Shown here piece after piece: positions 1 to 12,317 of a stretch of 64,000 bases of DNA (the stretch's first letter is position 1; the number at the start of each line of letters is the position of its first letter). Under the pieces are notes generated by a model. That model was given only the letters and a program-made list of their open reading frames with translations. It was not told the DNA's origin and did not search any database. The position numbers were made by a program, and so were the translations under genes. Source of the stretch: Piper betle (taxonomy: Eukaryota; Streptophyta; Magnoliopsida; Piperales; Piperaceae); contig JAURVB010003122.1 in NCBI GenBank assembly GCA_033002965.1, positions 1 to 64,000 on the forward strand, in the 5' to 3' direction.

Positions 1-535
1 GACGAGCACGAGGGGCAGCGGCGGCGGCTAGGGTTTTGGAAGGGGGGAAGGGTGTCAGGAATAGAGAAAATATACTCCAGTGGTAGCTTCGTAAATGAGT
101 ACAGATGACTCGATTCCTACTTAAGTCAAAATAATAACTATTTCGTAACAAATTCTAAAAAAATTTAGAAAAATATGGAAAAATTCCATAAAAATAAAAC
201 AAACACAACAACATCCCAATAGAATGCTCTATAACTAATAACCCACCCGAATATAATCCGAACGCGTCCTAATGTGTTATTCAGCCTCTAAAACTGTATT
301 CTGCAATAAAATAAAAATAATAATCAATACCAGATGTACTTTCATATACTTGATAACCCATTTTTCATCATCTTTTAGACGTTATCACCGTACACTTGAG
401 CATACATGACTCTCATCGTTCATAACTCACAGCTGGCCTCAACTTAGCTCGCGGTCCATGAAGCTGACTTGACTCGAACCAACGGTTGAACCGACCGGTA
501 CTCGTAAAACTCTGACTCGAGTCACGGGTTTTACA
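1..535 (+). mobile_element. 3' end of a family-L1 LTR, cut by window edge
   Basis: This stretch lines up, with many substitutions, with the last ~500 bases of the complete L1 solo LTR at 40670-43648: the GC-rich tail, the GACTCGAGTC-like block, the A-rich block, the 'aacgcgtcctaa' block and the terminal 'gggttttaca'. The LTR end is the CA at 534-535. The start is outside the window. Divergence from the two full-length copies is clearly greater than their divergence from each other, so this is an older insertion. No coding capacity is seen. Confidence 0.75.
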
Positions 536-892
536 TATAGTATATTCCTCACTTATAAATAGGATATTCTCCTGGTAGATATTAGATACAAGACTAAATT
601 AAGTTGAAGGATATCACCATTACATTAAGATATAAATAAATTATAAATTTGATATTTAAATTATATATATATATATATAACTAAAATTAATTGAGCTGAA
701 ATTTTAAGTTTATTATTTACATCAAATTATATTCACACTTTTAAATTATTAATTTTAGCAGTTTTATTCAAATTCTGTTCACACTTGTGAATTATTAATT
801 AATTTTAATTTAAATGTTGATATGAAAAAAACCCACTAAATGGGAGGAGGCAGCGTGAACACCAAAGGACGCCGTCGTGCCATGTCGTGCCC
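536..892. other. AT-rich spacer upstream of the PPR gene
   Basis: About 360 bases of AT-rich sequence between the L1 LTR end and the PPR start codon. It contains a short (TA)n tract near 660-679 and two similar copies of a 'ttcacactt...aattattaat' motif near 731-750 and 777-800. No distinct TATA box or other promoter element could be picked out with confidence. Confidence 0.5.
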
Positions 893-2334
893 ATGCGAAG
901 CTTCAAGCCGCCACCCACGTCTCTCCTCCCAGACCTCTCCTTCTTCTCCACCACCACCACCTCTTCCATCCCCCCACCAAAGCCCCAGCCCCTCTCGCTC
1001 ATGGCGGACAACTGCTCCTCCCTCAAGCAGCTCCACCAGGTCCACGCACAGATGGTCGTGTCCGCCCGCATCCGCGACAACCTCGCCGCGAGCAGGCTCG
1101 TTTCCTTCGCCGCCGTGTCTCCCTCCGGCGACCTCGACTACGCGCTCAAGCTCTTCCATCATATCCCCGAACCCAACTGCTTCATGTGGAACACCATCAT
1201 CCGAGCTCTCGCCGACGGGCCTAACCCCTCGACGGGGTTCTCCACTATATCAGAATGCGAAGGCTGGGCGTTGTGCCCGGGAAGCATACCTTCCCCTTTG
1301 TGTTGAAGGCTTGTTGTGCTAATTTTGCGATGGCGCTGTTCTGCGATCAAATTCATGTACACGTTTTTCGATATGGGCTTGATTCGGACGCCTATGTGGC
1401 GAATGGTCTGATACAGTGCCGTGTTTGTTGCGGTCGTTTGTCGGATGCCCGGCGGGTGTTTGATGAAATGCCGGTGAGGAGCGTGTTGAATTGGACCACC
1501 GTGTTAAGTGGTTACGTGCAGAATTTGCGTCCTTGGGATGCGTTGAAGGTGTTCGATGAAATGATTGTGGAGGGCGTGGAGCCGGATTGCGCGACTCTGT
1601 CGTCTGTGTTGTCTGCCTGCGCGAGGGCAGGGGGATTGGATAGAGGGGAGCAAGTTCATGAGTATATTGTTCGGAAGGGCATTGGACTGTCTGTTATTCT
1701 TGGTACTGCTTTGGTTGACATGTATGCGAAGAATGGGGCGATTTCGAGAGCTAGGGAGCTCTTTTGGCAAATGCCTGACAGAAATTTTGCTACTTACAAT
1801 GCGATGATTTGTGGGTTGGCCGCGCATGGGCATGCTGACGAAGCCATTAAACTGTTTGGTGTGATCGTGAAGGAGGGTTTGGTTCCCAATGATACGACCT
1901 TTGTTGGTGTTTTATCTGCTTGCTGCCATGCCGGAATGGTTGTGCTTGGTCGTGCGATTTTCAGCTCCATGAGCCGGAGTTATGGATTGGAGCCTAAGAT
2001 CGAGCACTACAGCTGCATGGTCGATCTTCTTGGGCGGGTTGGTATGGTGGAGGAGGCCGAGGAGTTGGTGAAAAACATGAAGTGGAAGGCTGATGTTGTG
2101 ATTCTTGGTGCTCTCCTCGGGGCATGTCGAAGTCATGGAAATATTGAGATCGCTGAAAGAGTGGTGAGAGAGATTCTGAAGTTGGAGCCTCAGAATCACG
2201 GTGTTTACGTCGTGTTGTCTAATATGTATGCAGAGGTTGGTAGGTGGGATGAAGTTGTCAGGCTTCGGACAACAATGAAAACGGGAAGATTACAAAAGTT
2301 GCCGGGGCTGAGCCTGGTGAATGAGAATGGCTAG
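893..2334 (+). CDS. Pentatricopeptide repeat (PPR) protein, PLS/E class, frameshifted once
   Basis: Single-exon gene of about 480 codons. PPR proteins of this class bind organellar RNA base by base and act in editing, splicing or stability in plastids or mitochondria. From ATG 893 the N-terminus is Ser/Thr/Pro-rich with few acidic residues, as in a transit peptide; a second in-frame ATG lies at 1001. Repeats follow in order: 'LKQLHQVHAQ', 'ALKLFHHIPEPN', 'ARRVFDEMPVRS', 'ALKVFDEMIVEGVEPD', 'ARELFWQMPDRN', 'AIKLFGVIVKEGLVPN', then an E-type C-terminal module ending 'LPGLSLVNENG'. There is no DYW deaminase domain. The frame breaks at the G4 run 1234-1237: the N-terminal part reads in frame from 893, the rest from the codons around 1238, and one extra G would join them. 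All repeats on both sides are intact, so a sequencing or assembly slip is more likely than pseudogenisation. The target RNA cannot be told from the sequence. Confidence 0.88.
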
Positions 2335-5300
2335 TGCCTGTTTTTTCCGCTGTGGTTTGCTATCTCTAAGCTTACAACCTGTAAGTGAGCGGGCTGCGGT
2401 CTGATGCTACGAGCCTGTTCAAGGGATGCAGCTGTGTGCAAATTGTAGCATGATGGTATGACATTCTCATGTTTCAACTCAATCGTCGACAATAAAAAGA
2501 ATCTGTATGCGAGAAGTTTGGATTTGGAGGATTTGCACGTTAGAAGGAAACATGTATTGACATGCATGAGTTCAAACAAAGTGCTGCTCCAAATTTAGCG
2601 AACCTCTGTGAGTATTTTGGAAGTTGTCAGATGAGAAGTTGGATGTTTTCTGATTCACAATCAGATGTGAAGATGTATAGTTAAATGTTTTCAATGGATC
2701 TCATTCGTTGGAACAGTTATTGAGGCAAATGTCAACTTTCTGAAGGTCAATCCTAAGGCCACTCTGGTCATGGAAGGCAAGTGCAAGATTTCAGCATTCA
2801 ATCATACTCGAAGACATTATAGATAGCTCCTCTTCCCTACTTTGTTTAATCTTTTAGTAAAAATGGCACTTGAATAAGTTTTCAAAGCCAAAGGGCCTTG
2901 AATTTGTTGAATTATACACTATCACTTTTTGCTAATGTGAAGGGAAAAATGGAGCCCTTCAATATTTATCTTGGCAATGCCTATGGTAACCAAGATATTC
3001 GTATCTCCTGTTCTCTGCCTATTAAATCATTAAGCCGTGAGGAAATCGATCCGGTGCTCGATCTTACGCATTATTGTTGATTATTTTTATGCAGGCCCTG
3101 TCCCTGTCCATGTTCTTTTTATGCAGGCCCTGTAGTGAAGGCCCCGGGCCACTCCCCAGGTATCGTTTACGCTCCTCAAATCCCTCGTCCATTTTCTTGC
3201 CGCCGGTTTCAATGTTTATAGTTTGGAATGTGACGACCTGTATGATCCATATTTATCTTTTGTAAAAATTCGAAAAGGACGAAAAATTGAATTTTGTTTA
3301 AATAATTGATCTGTTTTCCATATTTGTTAAGGAATGGGCTCAAAGTGTAGATATTGCTAGGTTTGTAAATTATGGGTACAAGGTGTATCAATCAATATGC
3401 TTGGTTTACCATATGTATTTGTGGAACCCTACATTTGTTCTACGAGGGGAATGCTAGATTCGCCAACTACTTGTAGAATCGGACAAATGTGGAGAAACAT
3501 ATCTACGGTGATTGCTGGGAAATTTCGAAAACTCGCCTCATGTTGAAATGTGGAAGTCAAGAATAATCGGATGAAGAATGACATGCTGATCATGTGGTGC
3601 AAATGTTGGCAAGGTTTCCCCTGGAAAGCATTTGAAACTTAGAAGTTATAATCCTTGGGTTTTCCTGGGAGCAAAATGACACCCCATTCCGTACTTTGTC
3701 ATGGAAATAGGATTATCAAATGCGAAGAGAGAAGTGAGATGGCAACAAATATATGCTTGTTTTCTGGAAACTCATCCATGTCGAGCCCCAATGAACAGTG
3801 AGCCAAGTGAACCATGCAGACGGTAGAAAGATAAATTTGACTTAATTGACGTTTAAGATAATACAACACTTGAATCATTGCATTTAAATGTTGCCTTCTT
3901 TGTTGACGCATGAACTGACATAATGTGTGGAAAGTGTGCAATTTCGGAGTGGTAGTAGCCAAAGCATATATGTTTTCTGACCAGCCCATGATACTGTTAT
4001 GGAATCCCAGCTAGTAGCATGCCTGGTTGAATATGTGAACAACGATTAGAACTGAGAACGAAGGCAAATAAGACTTGTGAAATCAGTTCAAACAATAGAG
4101 GAGCAGAACGATGGGCTATAGATGCAGAGTGGCATCGTATATAATACTTATAAGGAGTATTCTAAGGAAATGATTCAATAATGGGCAAATTTTGGTCAGA
4201 GAGATCATATTATTGGTACCTGTCGGATGATTAGCAACAATAAGATGAGCAATAACTGTTCAAATTACTTACTGTGAGTATGTTGTAGGGAAAGAAGTGG
4301 TCTGGTTAATTGTGGAAGCATCAGTGGAGGGACTTCTTTTACATAATTTTTCTCTTCGGGGCAATACCCATGAATCTAGAAATACTTGTTAATAAAACGA
4401 CTGCTGTTGTTGCAATGGGATGTTCATTTTAATCTCTTCACATTGATTCGAGAAGAGGAAAACAAAAATAAAAATTATTCTGGAGGTTTTAATCATAAAA
4501 GCCTCATGCAATGGTTCTGCTAGCTGCAGCAAAGTAACCATTACTTCTGATATGAAAAAGTTGAAAGCAAAACCTAGACTTCTGATTTTGTAAAATGCCT
4601 CATCAAACCTCACATGAGATTAAATCACACTGTTTTGGTTGTTAATGGGAAAATGCAAAAATGTCATCACCAAATTTATACATTGACCCATACACTTTTT
4701 CCTTTTCACCAAAAGCTTATAAAATTTTCTACTGTTTTAATTAAATACGAGGTTTTATACATTAGATGGATGCTTTATACTGAACCCTCCTGTTTGCCAA
4801 CGAACAGCACATCGTTGATTGGTTCTGAAATTTTGAAAGTTTCCAAGAGAATAATAATGTTCAAATTTTGTTTAATAGTTGGTTGGTGCTTGTATATCTA
4901 GACATGGAAGTGGTCTTGTCTTAGGTTTGGATGTTTCAAAAGAGTTTTGAAGAGTCTTCAGCCTTATTATCTAAAGATATCAGAATTTCAATCTAGACAC
5001 GATTTGTTGATTAAATAGGTTTATGGGGATCTATATTACCATCAATGATTACACCAAATTTTTGATTCAAAAACTGATTTGTCAAGACTGCATTTAACAT
5101 TATTGAAATGATTGGATGAATTTGTTATCTCTCACATGCAAGTTTAAGTTAGCTAAAACATGAAGCTGCAATCTGGAGGACAATTTTATGTTTTGAAGAG
5201 GGGATTGATGACCCATAGGTTAACCCATCATTGTACGATGTTAATAAGGCTTTTCCGGATCTTTATTTAACAAATTTTACAGATAGATTTCTTTTAGAAT

Positions 5301-5519
5301 TCGAAAACGAGTTCTTTTCAACCAAAGGAGTCTGATGACAGATAATATCTATTTAGTTCCTAATTACATTAGAATTTATAGTGATTATGTTCTATTTTCT
5401 TTATGTATTTTGAAATAGGGATATTTTGGTCATTATCGTCTTCCAATTTTATTTAGTATAAGTAGACATGTTAGTGGGTCTATACTAGACATTACTTATT
5501 TGTTTAATTAGGGATTATG
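2335..5519. other. Long intergenic region, no supported gene
   Basis: About 3.2 kb of AT-rich sequence with only short open frames lacking recognisable domains. Near 3086-3134 the motif 'ttatgcaggccctgt' occurs twice, about 30 bases apart. On the minus strand at 3699-3989 an open stretch carries 'HLNAMIQVLYYLKR', which faintly resembles the segment preceding RNase H in Ty1/copia polyproteins; it is too degenerate to call. The first few hundred bases after 2334 probably hold the PPR 3' UTR. Confidence 0.5.

Positions 5520-5577
<58 letters not shown>
5520..5577. repeat. (TA)n microsatellite
   Basis: About 29 perfect TA dinucleotides immediately before the fold-back element. A shorter (TA)n tract (about 6929-6957) follows shortly after the right end of that element, so the element seems to sit inside a TA-rich target. 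Confidence 0.95.
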
Positions 5578-5582
<5 letters not shown>

Positions 5583-6914
5583 GGGGGGCTGTACTTCAGC
5601 ACAGCCAAGATGGCTGTACTGCAGTGTTTCAGCCGTTAGATCAAATCCAACGGCTGAAACAAGCCCCCACTTCCCCCTTCTCCAGCAATAAAAAAAAAAA
5701 AAAGTTTCTGGCGGCGGCGGCGCCGCCGCCGGCCACCGCTTCGCCGCCACCCAGGCCGACGCGACGCCACCCCGGCCGACGCGACGCCACCCCGGCCGAC
5801 GTAACCGCAGGGGATGGGGCGGCGGATCTAGCCGCCCCACCTCTTCCCCTGCCGGCCGGCCGCTCCGCCGCCGGGCGACACCACCGCGTCCCCTGATCGC
5901 CACCCCGTCCCCCGCCCGCCACCCCGCTGCGCGATACCCCCCGTCCCCCATCCCCGTCCCCCGTCTCCCCGCCCGCCACCCCACCGCGCCCCCCTCGGCC
6001 CCCGCCGCCACCCAGCCGCGCCCCCCCTTGGCCCCCGCCGCCACCTTGCCGCACCCCCTCGACCCCGCCGCCACCCCGCCGCGCCCCCTCAGCCTCCGCC
6101 CGCCACCCCGCCGCACCGCGCCCCCGTCCCCTATCGCCGCCAGCCACCCTGGCCGTCGCCGTGGCCGGGCATCCTTCCCGCCCCCCTTTTTTTCTTATCT
6201 TGGCCGTTGGATGCTGATCCAACGACCAAGATCAAACTCCAGCACAGCCAAGATGGTTGTGCTGGAGTACATGAAACTTTTTTCCTATATATACTGGAGT
6301 TTGATCTTGGCCGTTGGATCAACATCCAATGGCTAAGATAAAAAAAAAGAGGGTGGCGCCGCTGCAGGAGTGACGGTGGAGGGGGCAGGAAGGATGCCCG
6401 GCCACGGCGACGGCCGGGGGGCGGCGGCGACAAGGGACGGGGGCGCGGCGCGGCGGGGTGGTGGCGGGGGCCGAGGGGTGGTGCGGCAGGGTGGCGGCGG
6501 GGGCCGAGGGGGGCGCGGCTGGGTGGCGGCGGGGGCCGAGGGGGGCGCGGCTAGGTGGCGGCGGGGCCGAGGGGGCGCGGCGGGGTGGCGGGCGGGGGAC
6601 AGGGGTGGCGGGCGGGGGACGGGGGGCATCGTGCGGCGGGGTGGCAGGCGGGGGATGGGGTGGCAGTCGGGGGACGCGGTGGTGTCGCCCGACGGCGGGG
6701 CGGCGGGCCTGCAGGGGGAAGAGGTTTGGCGGCTAGATCCGCCGCCCCGTCCCCCGCGGTTACGTCGGCCAGGGTGGCGGCGGCCGGTGCTGCCAAAATT
6801 TTTTTTTTTTTATTGTTGGAGAAGGGGGAAGTGTGGGGCTTATTTTAGCCGTTGGATCACGAAATCACTGCAGCACAGCCATCTTGGCTGTGCTGCAGTA
6901 GAGACCCCCACCCT
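5578..6914. mobile_element. Large GC-rich fold-back element with long terminal inverted repeats
   Basis: The left end reads 'agggtggggggctgtac' and the right end, reverse-complemented, 'agggtgggggtctctac'. Both continue with the self-complementary motif 'cagcacagccaagatggctg', then an 'atccaacggct' block, a 'cttcccccttctcca' block, an A-run and a very GC-rich arm. The two arms (about 5578-6280 and 6300-6914) are imperfect reverse complements around a small AT loop near 6285-6297, where 'tccagcacagccaagatgg' occurs again. The arms hold short tandem units rich in CCGCCGCCACCCC. Every long open frame here is a by-product of this composition. The element has no transposase and is non-autonomous; superfamily unknown. 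A TA target duplication is possible but cannot be separated from the flanking microsatellite. Confidence 0.8.
5940..6120 (+). repeat. GC-rich minisatellite in left arm of fold-back element
   Basis: Four to five imperfect units of about 30 bases built on 'ccgccgccaccc...gcgccccc'. The right arm holds the reverse complement at about 6440-6600. A smaller 20-base tandem 'gcgacgccaccccggccgac' is present about 2.5 times at 5757-5803. Confidence 0.75.
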
Positions 6915-6922
6915 CGTGTATG

Positions 6923-6960
<38 letters not shown>

Positions 6961-9385
6961 GAGGACGTCCAGACCATATTGGGTTTGGCACTTTTTGATG
7001 AAAATCAGGTTATGATACATGTTGTAGAGTACCGTACAATTATGATTGTGTACTATGATACCTGATTTCCGTGTATTTTCTATTATGATGATTATGAATA
7101 AAGTTGAGTTTTTTCCCCCTCCTAGGCCGCAGCCTTCTTCCTCCTTCATCTTGTTTTTCGCTTGTTCAAGCTTAAATATTAAGGTTTATACGGCCTCGTG
7201 GTTGAAGTTTATAGTCTAGTTATCGGATTCCTACACAGGGTTCCATCACAAAGGCTGCAAGAGAGGCTTCATGTTTCCACGGTCTAAATAGTAATAAGAA
7301 GTCTTGCAGCATGAGCGAAGATAAGGAAACGTTCAATAAAAGACTAAGTGTAAGACAATCAATTCTCTATAATATTTTCAGCCACTGGGATTTTAAATTT
7401 TTCAAAGTCTTTCAGTCAGTTCTCCGGCATCTGAAATTCCGGATGTAGAACACTTCCATGATGATACCCTGCATCATTTTAAACTTGCTGGTGAAATTAT
7501 ATTTTCAACCCAAGTAAATTCCCGAACATCTCCTATTTATTTTTTTCGTTAACCAAAGAACCTCCTATTTCAAACACTAGACTCTACTTATCTGTGGCTT
7601 CTATATGTTAATACTTCCCTACCTTCAATTTATTCTGGTTTTAATTATCTAATTCTTCCGTTGTTGTCAATGTTTCTACTGCAATTGTACAATCACTGTA
7701 TCAAACAAGGCATTTGGAAATGACCCTTACCGAAGTACTGTCAAAACTCTTGCAGTTAGAAGCAAAATGTGCATCACCGGGCGAAAGCAGGTGGGCCAAG
7801 TACTGATCACTCGGCATATCTGCTGATCAGAGTCCTAAGACTGGTTTTGAGAAGAAATTCATACTTTGATATGTATGCATTCTTAATAATTTGTCGGTCT
7901 GAGTAAGCACCTCCTTACGTAAGGAACGATTAATTTGTAGTGTTGGCTGAGACAAAAGGGTATTGTCTTAAAACAATATACAATGCCTGAAAGTCGACCA
8001 TGGACTATCATATTTCCAGCACTTGCAGCTTGTCTTACGTAGAAAGTTGTCTTCTCATCAAAATTCTTATTCGAGGTTCTTAGTCGAGCATCTGCTAATT
8101 TGTTTTGCTTCAAACTGCTTGAAAATGTTGTGCTGGAAAAGCAGTTTCGAAGATGATGCACTGAAAGATAACTTTGGAAGACGTTGGTTTTATCTTACCG
8201 TGGCGGTTATACAGTTTGGCTTTTCTTTAAAGGGCTTCCAAAATCACCGCCCATTCACCTGTCTAATTTGATTGTCACTTTTTTTATTGGTCTCTGTTCT
8301 TCCACTCTTTAGATATACGAAGTATTATGTCAATTAAATTATAAGATCTCATGAAATTTGTCTCCCATTCCGTTCTTACGAGGAGAAAATTTAATATATT
8401 AACGAAGATATACCTAAGGTTGCATATTGGGTCGATTACTTGCGAAACTTGATTCGATTGAACCTTAAGTGTATGGTTTTAGATAACTAATAATAGGGTT
8501 GATTTAAAGCAATGAGTACATAATTGGGTTTGGCAATAAAGTAACGGGTACCCACTATTTAACATCTGATTTTAAATTACAATTTTAATTATAAAGATTA
8601 ATACTTCATTAATTTTTAAAACTAATACTTATTCGTGTAATTATCAAATATCTTATTTGTAAAATATTTTTTTACTTGACATAACCTTATAAAACATGTA
8701 TTATTGTTATATAGTTTAATTTTTTTCCAAACATGTAGTTTCAAAAATTAAATTGATACCCGTTTAATAAATTGTTAGGTTTGATTTTGCCAAATTGTCA
8801 AGTTTGGATTTACTTTAATGATAAATGGTTAAACTTGGTTTATAAACTTAATTTAAATAATAAATTTAATTTAGTCAATATCCAACCAAATCTGATCCAT
8901 TGGCATCCCTAAATATACCTATAAATCTCCAACCTAATTAACAATTTCTAAAGAAATATTTGAGGCCCATTAATTTGTACTCTAATCAATCCAAAAATGT
9001 ATTAGATGGTGAGCAATAGAAGATAAGTTGAGCCAAACATCCAATCCCATACCCAATGTGCTCTAGTTAACAACTTTACCCCAATATGCCTCTTGGTTAA
9101 CAACTTTTGAGAAAACAATTCAAGCTCGTTAGTCATCACAAAATTATTTAATATTTACTTTAAATTAAGAAAGGGCTGCTGAAACAGTGCAATTATGAGT
9201 TGAAGAAAGGTAAAACTACCAAATCATCAGGACATAATATGAATTAAAAGACACCTGTGAAGTTTTCTTTGTTACTGTGACATAATAATTTTTCTTTGTT
9301 ATCATGACAATATAAAAGATTACACAACAGTTAATTTATTCTCTGTATATGGAGAAGAAGCAACCACATAATCTAAAGTTCACAA
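6915..9385. other. Intergenic region, no supported gene
   Basis: About 2.5 kb. After the (TA)n tract there is a small inverted repeat, 'aaatcaggt' near 7001 and 'acctgattt' near 7059. From 8300 on the sequence is strongly AT-rich and looks like degraded repeat. The final few hundred bases before 9386 would contain the MAP65 3' UTR. No open frame has recognisable domains. Confidence 0.5.
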
Positions 9386-12317
9386 CTAGGGGGAATGAAG
9401 AGCGGCATCTCCCACGATCCTTGCCTTGCGTTTCTGGGGTTGATTTACCTGTTGTTGGGGCCTTCCTTCCCTGACATAGATTGCAGAGTTTCCCAACTTT
9501 TGAATGGGAGGAGCTCCATTGCTTAGGCTGTGGTTTAAGCTTTTTCCAGATAGTTGGTGATATCCTCCATTTCTGGTGGATGCCAACAGGTTCTCTCGAA
9601 CAATTGCTGTTTCCTGACCTTGCATCTTCTTTTTCTCCTGTTTAAGACATGCAAAATGCAAGGCATATCATTGAATATAATGTATATGTTTTTTTTTCCT
9701 TTACAGTTGGATTGGGTTACAAGGGCAATTTTATCCAATTCAAAAAAATAATAGCCATCCACGCCGACTGCTACAGAAATCTTATATAAAAACTGTTTTA
9801 TGTGATTTTATGGGTACCCTTTGCCTCAGCTTGTCCTCTTCTTTTCTCCTCCTCAACAACTTGTATTCTTGTAATATTGCACAAAGTGAAACCTGAAGAT
9901 TGGATAGAACAAATGAAGAACAGTCGTGTCAATTCAATGAATTTCAATGATATTGCCACTTTCTATTTAATAGCATAAAATTAATCGAGTTCACATTTTA
10001 TGTGAACTGAAAAATAAACTTAAAGATTATCACCTCGTCGTACAAAAACATCTTGTTCCTCTCATCTTCCCAAGCCCTGATCTTGGTCATCAAGAATTCC
10101 ACCAGCGCTGCAGCAGCAAACTCTAAATTCTTCAACTACAATTTTGATGAAATTTTCACAGACCATTGATGGGTATTCACTTGTGCGTACCTGGGATCCT
10201 ACTAACGGCTATTCTGGCCTTCTCTGCTCGTTTAAGGTTCTTGTGGGCACCTCTGCTGACAGAATATCTGTTTTCATCCTAAGGAAGATAAAGAATGATA
10301 AATAATTTTAGTAACATGAAAGATAAGAAAGTAAAATCATTGTTATGATCATTGTTATATTTACCCTCATGTAGTCTTCCAACCAGCGTTCCTCCTCGCA
10401 AGAAACCATCCACTTCTCAACCTTTTCCATGATGTCTTTCCTACTCAAAGCCTCCTCTTTTGCTTTAGATATTTGCTCTTCCAAGCTTGACAGGAGATCC
10501 CCGTAGTCAATTTCTCCTTTAAGCAAGCAAGTGAAGCTTTTTTAGCAAGTGGGTAATTGAGTCGATGATCAAATCAATTGCTTTCGGATTAGTGATACCA
10601 GTGGTAATTAGTTTATGAATGTTCTCCATCTCTGTCTGGAAAGGCACTTCCATATGGCTTTTCTTGCATATTTCCTTCACTTCCATCTGCTTCTTCTGAA
10701 AGAAATCATTCATTTTACTTGCCTTTAACTGATCCAATCTTTTCACTTCATCTTCTGCCTGAAAGAAATCAAACTTGGGAACAATATTAGTAAAGATATG
10801 TTCACTTTTGAGTGACTAATTAACCAAATATTAGGAGGGATTTTACCACCTGATTGAGTATGTCAAGAGCAAGGCATCCTGGGTCTGATGCTTCATAGTC
10901 AAATAACATTTTATAATTGGTTATGTGAGCAAAACGTTGTCGATCTCCAGGTGGTGTATCCATCAAACTCCACAAATTTGTCAAGGATTTCCCAAGTTTG
11001 ATCAGCTGCAGGAAATAACCATGTCATGTTTGTTACACACTCTTGTGTTGTACAAGGGTTCGCTGTTCACAAGGACATCACAGACAGGGAAATGCAGAAA
11101 ACCCCAGAAGAGAAAATAGTTCATCACCTTTTCTAACCGCAGACGCTTCTCTTCTTTGAGTGATGAAATGTTGGCATCCAGTTTTGCCAAAATGCTATCA
11201 CTTATGTTCCTTGATTGCTTGGCACCTGAACTCACTAAACTTGGATGCACACTTGCTATGAAATCGGAGAAATCGATTCCTAGAACTGATGATAGGGACC
11301 GAATTGTATTTGTGTACTCTTCAACCTTTTTAAGTCTGTCATTCTTACAAGCATGAAATTACCAGAAGAACAAAAAATCAGTATCTACATTTATGTGAAT
11401 CTGATAAATTAAAATATAATGATATTAAGGCAATTGGAAAATTTCTTGCCTTCTCTTTATGCAGCCTTTGAAGCTCAAATCGATACTCATCAAGCTTTTT
11501 CTCAGAGAGATCACTCTCGAGTAAACCAACATCAATTGCAGATACAGACTCCTCTGTTTCTCCCTGTATTTCTGCAGAAATTCTCCTTATCTGAGTTAGA
11601 ACTTCCTTGAACTGACTCAATCTTTCTTCCTTCTTTAGCTGCATCTGAGAAAGTGTGGGTCTGATTAAATCCAGCTGCTCCTTCAGTGTTCCTGTCAACT
11701 TTTTAGGCTGTTCCAATTACCAAAACCATTGTCGAAGTAAGAACAACTACTCATTCAATAACAATAGGGAGCAACACCATCCAGTAATCAAACAATGTTT
11801 CTCTAGTTAGTTGAAGTAGTCACTAAAATTAAAGCTTTGCTTGTGCATGGACCATGCAGGGAGCCTAGAACAAACATTATTTGGTTCTCTGTTTTACTAG
11901 TTTTGAGCTCTTTAGTAGAATGATTAAACATTTACCCGGCTTGGTAGAAATCTCTCGCCTAATGTTATAAGCAGATGTGTGAATTCGGCTTCTGAATCTG
12001 CTAACATCTGATGCAGTCGAACCCTGCAAACGTTTGCACTATCCACTTTTCTTTTGTACACCTCCAAGCACTCCTGTTCTAGTTCCCGAAGAGTCTTATC
12101 TCTTTCATATTGCTCTTCTCCAATCTCATCCCATATAAGCTGCATGCCTCAATCAAGGAGTAGCCATGACCATCAAAACTCAGAAGAGAAATATTTTATG
12201 ATCTTCATGGAAGTATAATGCATTGTAACTAACCTGGAGCTCTCGGAGAAGATACCCACAAGATGATTCAAGGAGTTCCGAGTTGATTAATGTTGTAGGC
12301 ACTTGAAACGATCCCAT
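9386..12317 (-). CDS. MAP65: MAP65/PRC1/Ase1-family microtubule-associated protein, 11 exons
   Basis: Cross-links antiparallel microtubules in interphase arrays, spindle or phragmoplast. Exons on the minus strand: 12317-12234, 12139-11936, 11707-11450, 11343-11128, 11005-10850, 10758-10599, 10516-10365, 10278-10191, 10107-10034, 9892-9818, 9637-9386. They join without a break into 572 residues, the usual size for the family. Residues 1-350 are the coiled-coil dimerisation rod ('[15 protein letters not shown]', '[11 protein letters not shown]'). The conserved microtubule-binding part follows: '[13 protein letters not shown]', '[17 protein letters not shown]', '[14 protein letters not shown]', '[15 protein letters not shown]'. 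The last exon is the variable basic tail ('[10 protein letters not shown]', ending 'ALHSP', a possible proline-directed kinase site). The 82-base intron 10598-10517 is needed; reading through it hits a stop. The intron after exon 3 starts with GC rather than GT (AAG|GCAAGA). Which MAP65 paralogue this is cannot be settled by eye. Confidence 0.95.

Noticed and set aside
3699..3989. Minus-strand open stretch resembling the Ty1/copia region before RNase H ('HLNAMIQVLYYLKR').
   Set aside because: Only one short motif fits, the following catalytic region cannot be read and there are no LTRs nearby; too weak to annotate.
5520..6960. Several open frames of 90-198 codons on both strands (Gly/Arg/Pro/Ala-rich).
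   Set aside because: They are produced by the GC-rich tandem arms of the fold-back element and by TA repeats read as Tyr-Ile; they mirror each other on opposite strands and have no domain.
10519..10598. An apparent frameshift or premature stop in MAP65 between two coding segments.
   Set aside because: An 82-base GT-AG intron explains it and restores the conserved sequence; no mutation is needed.
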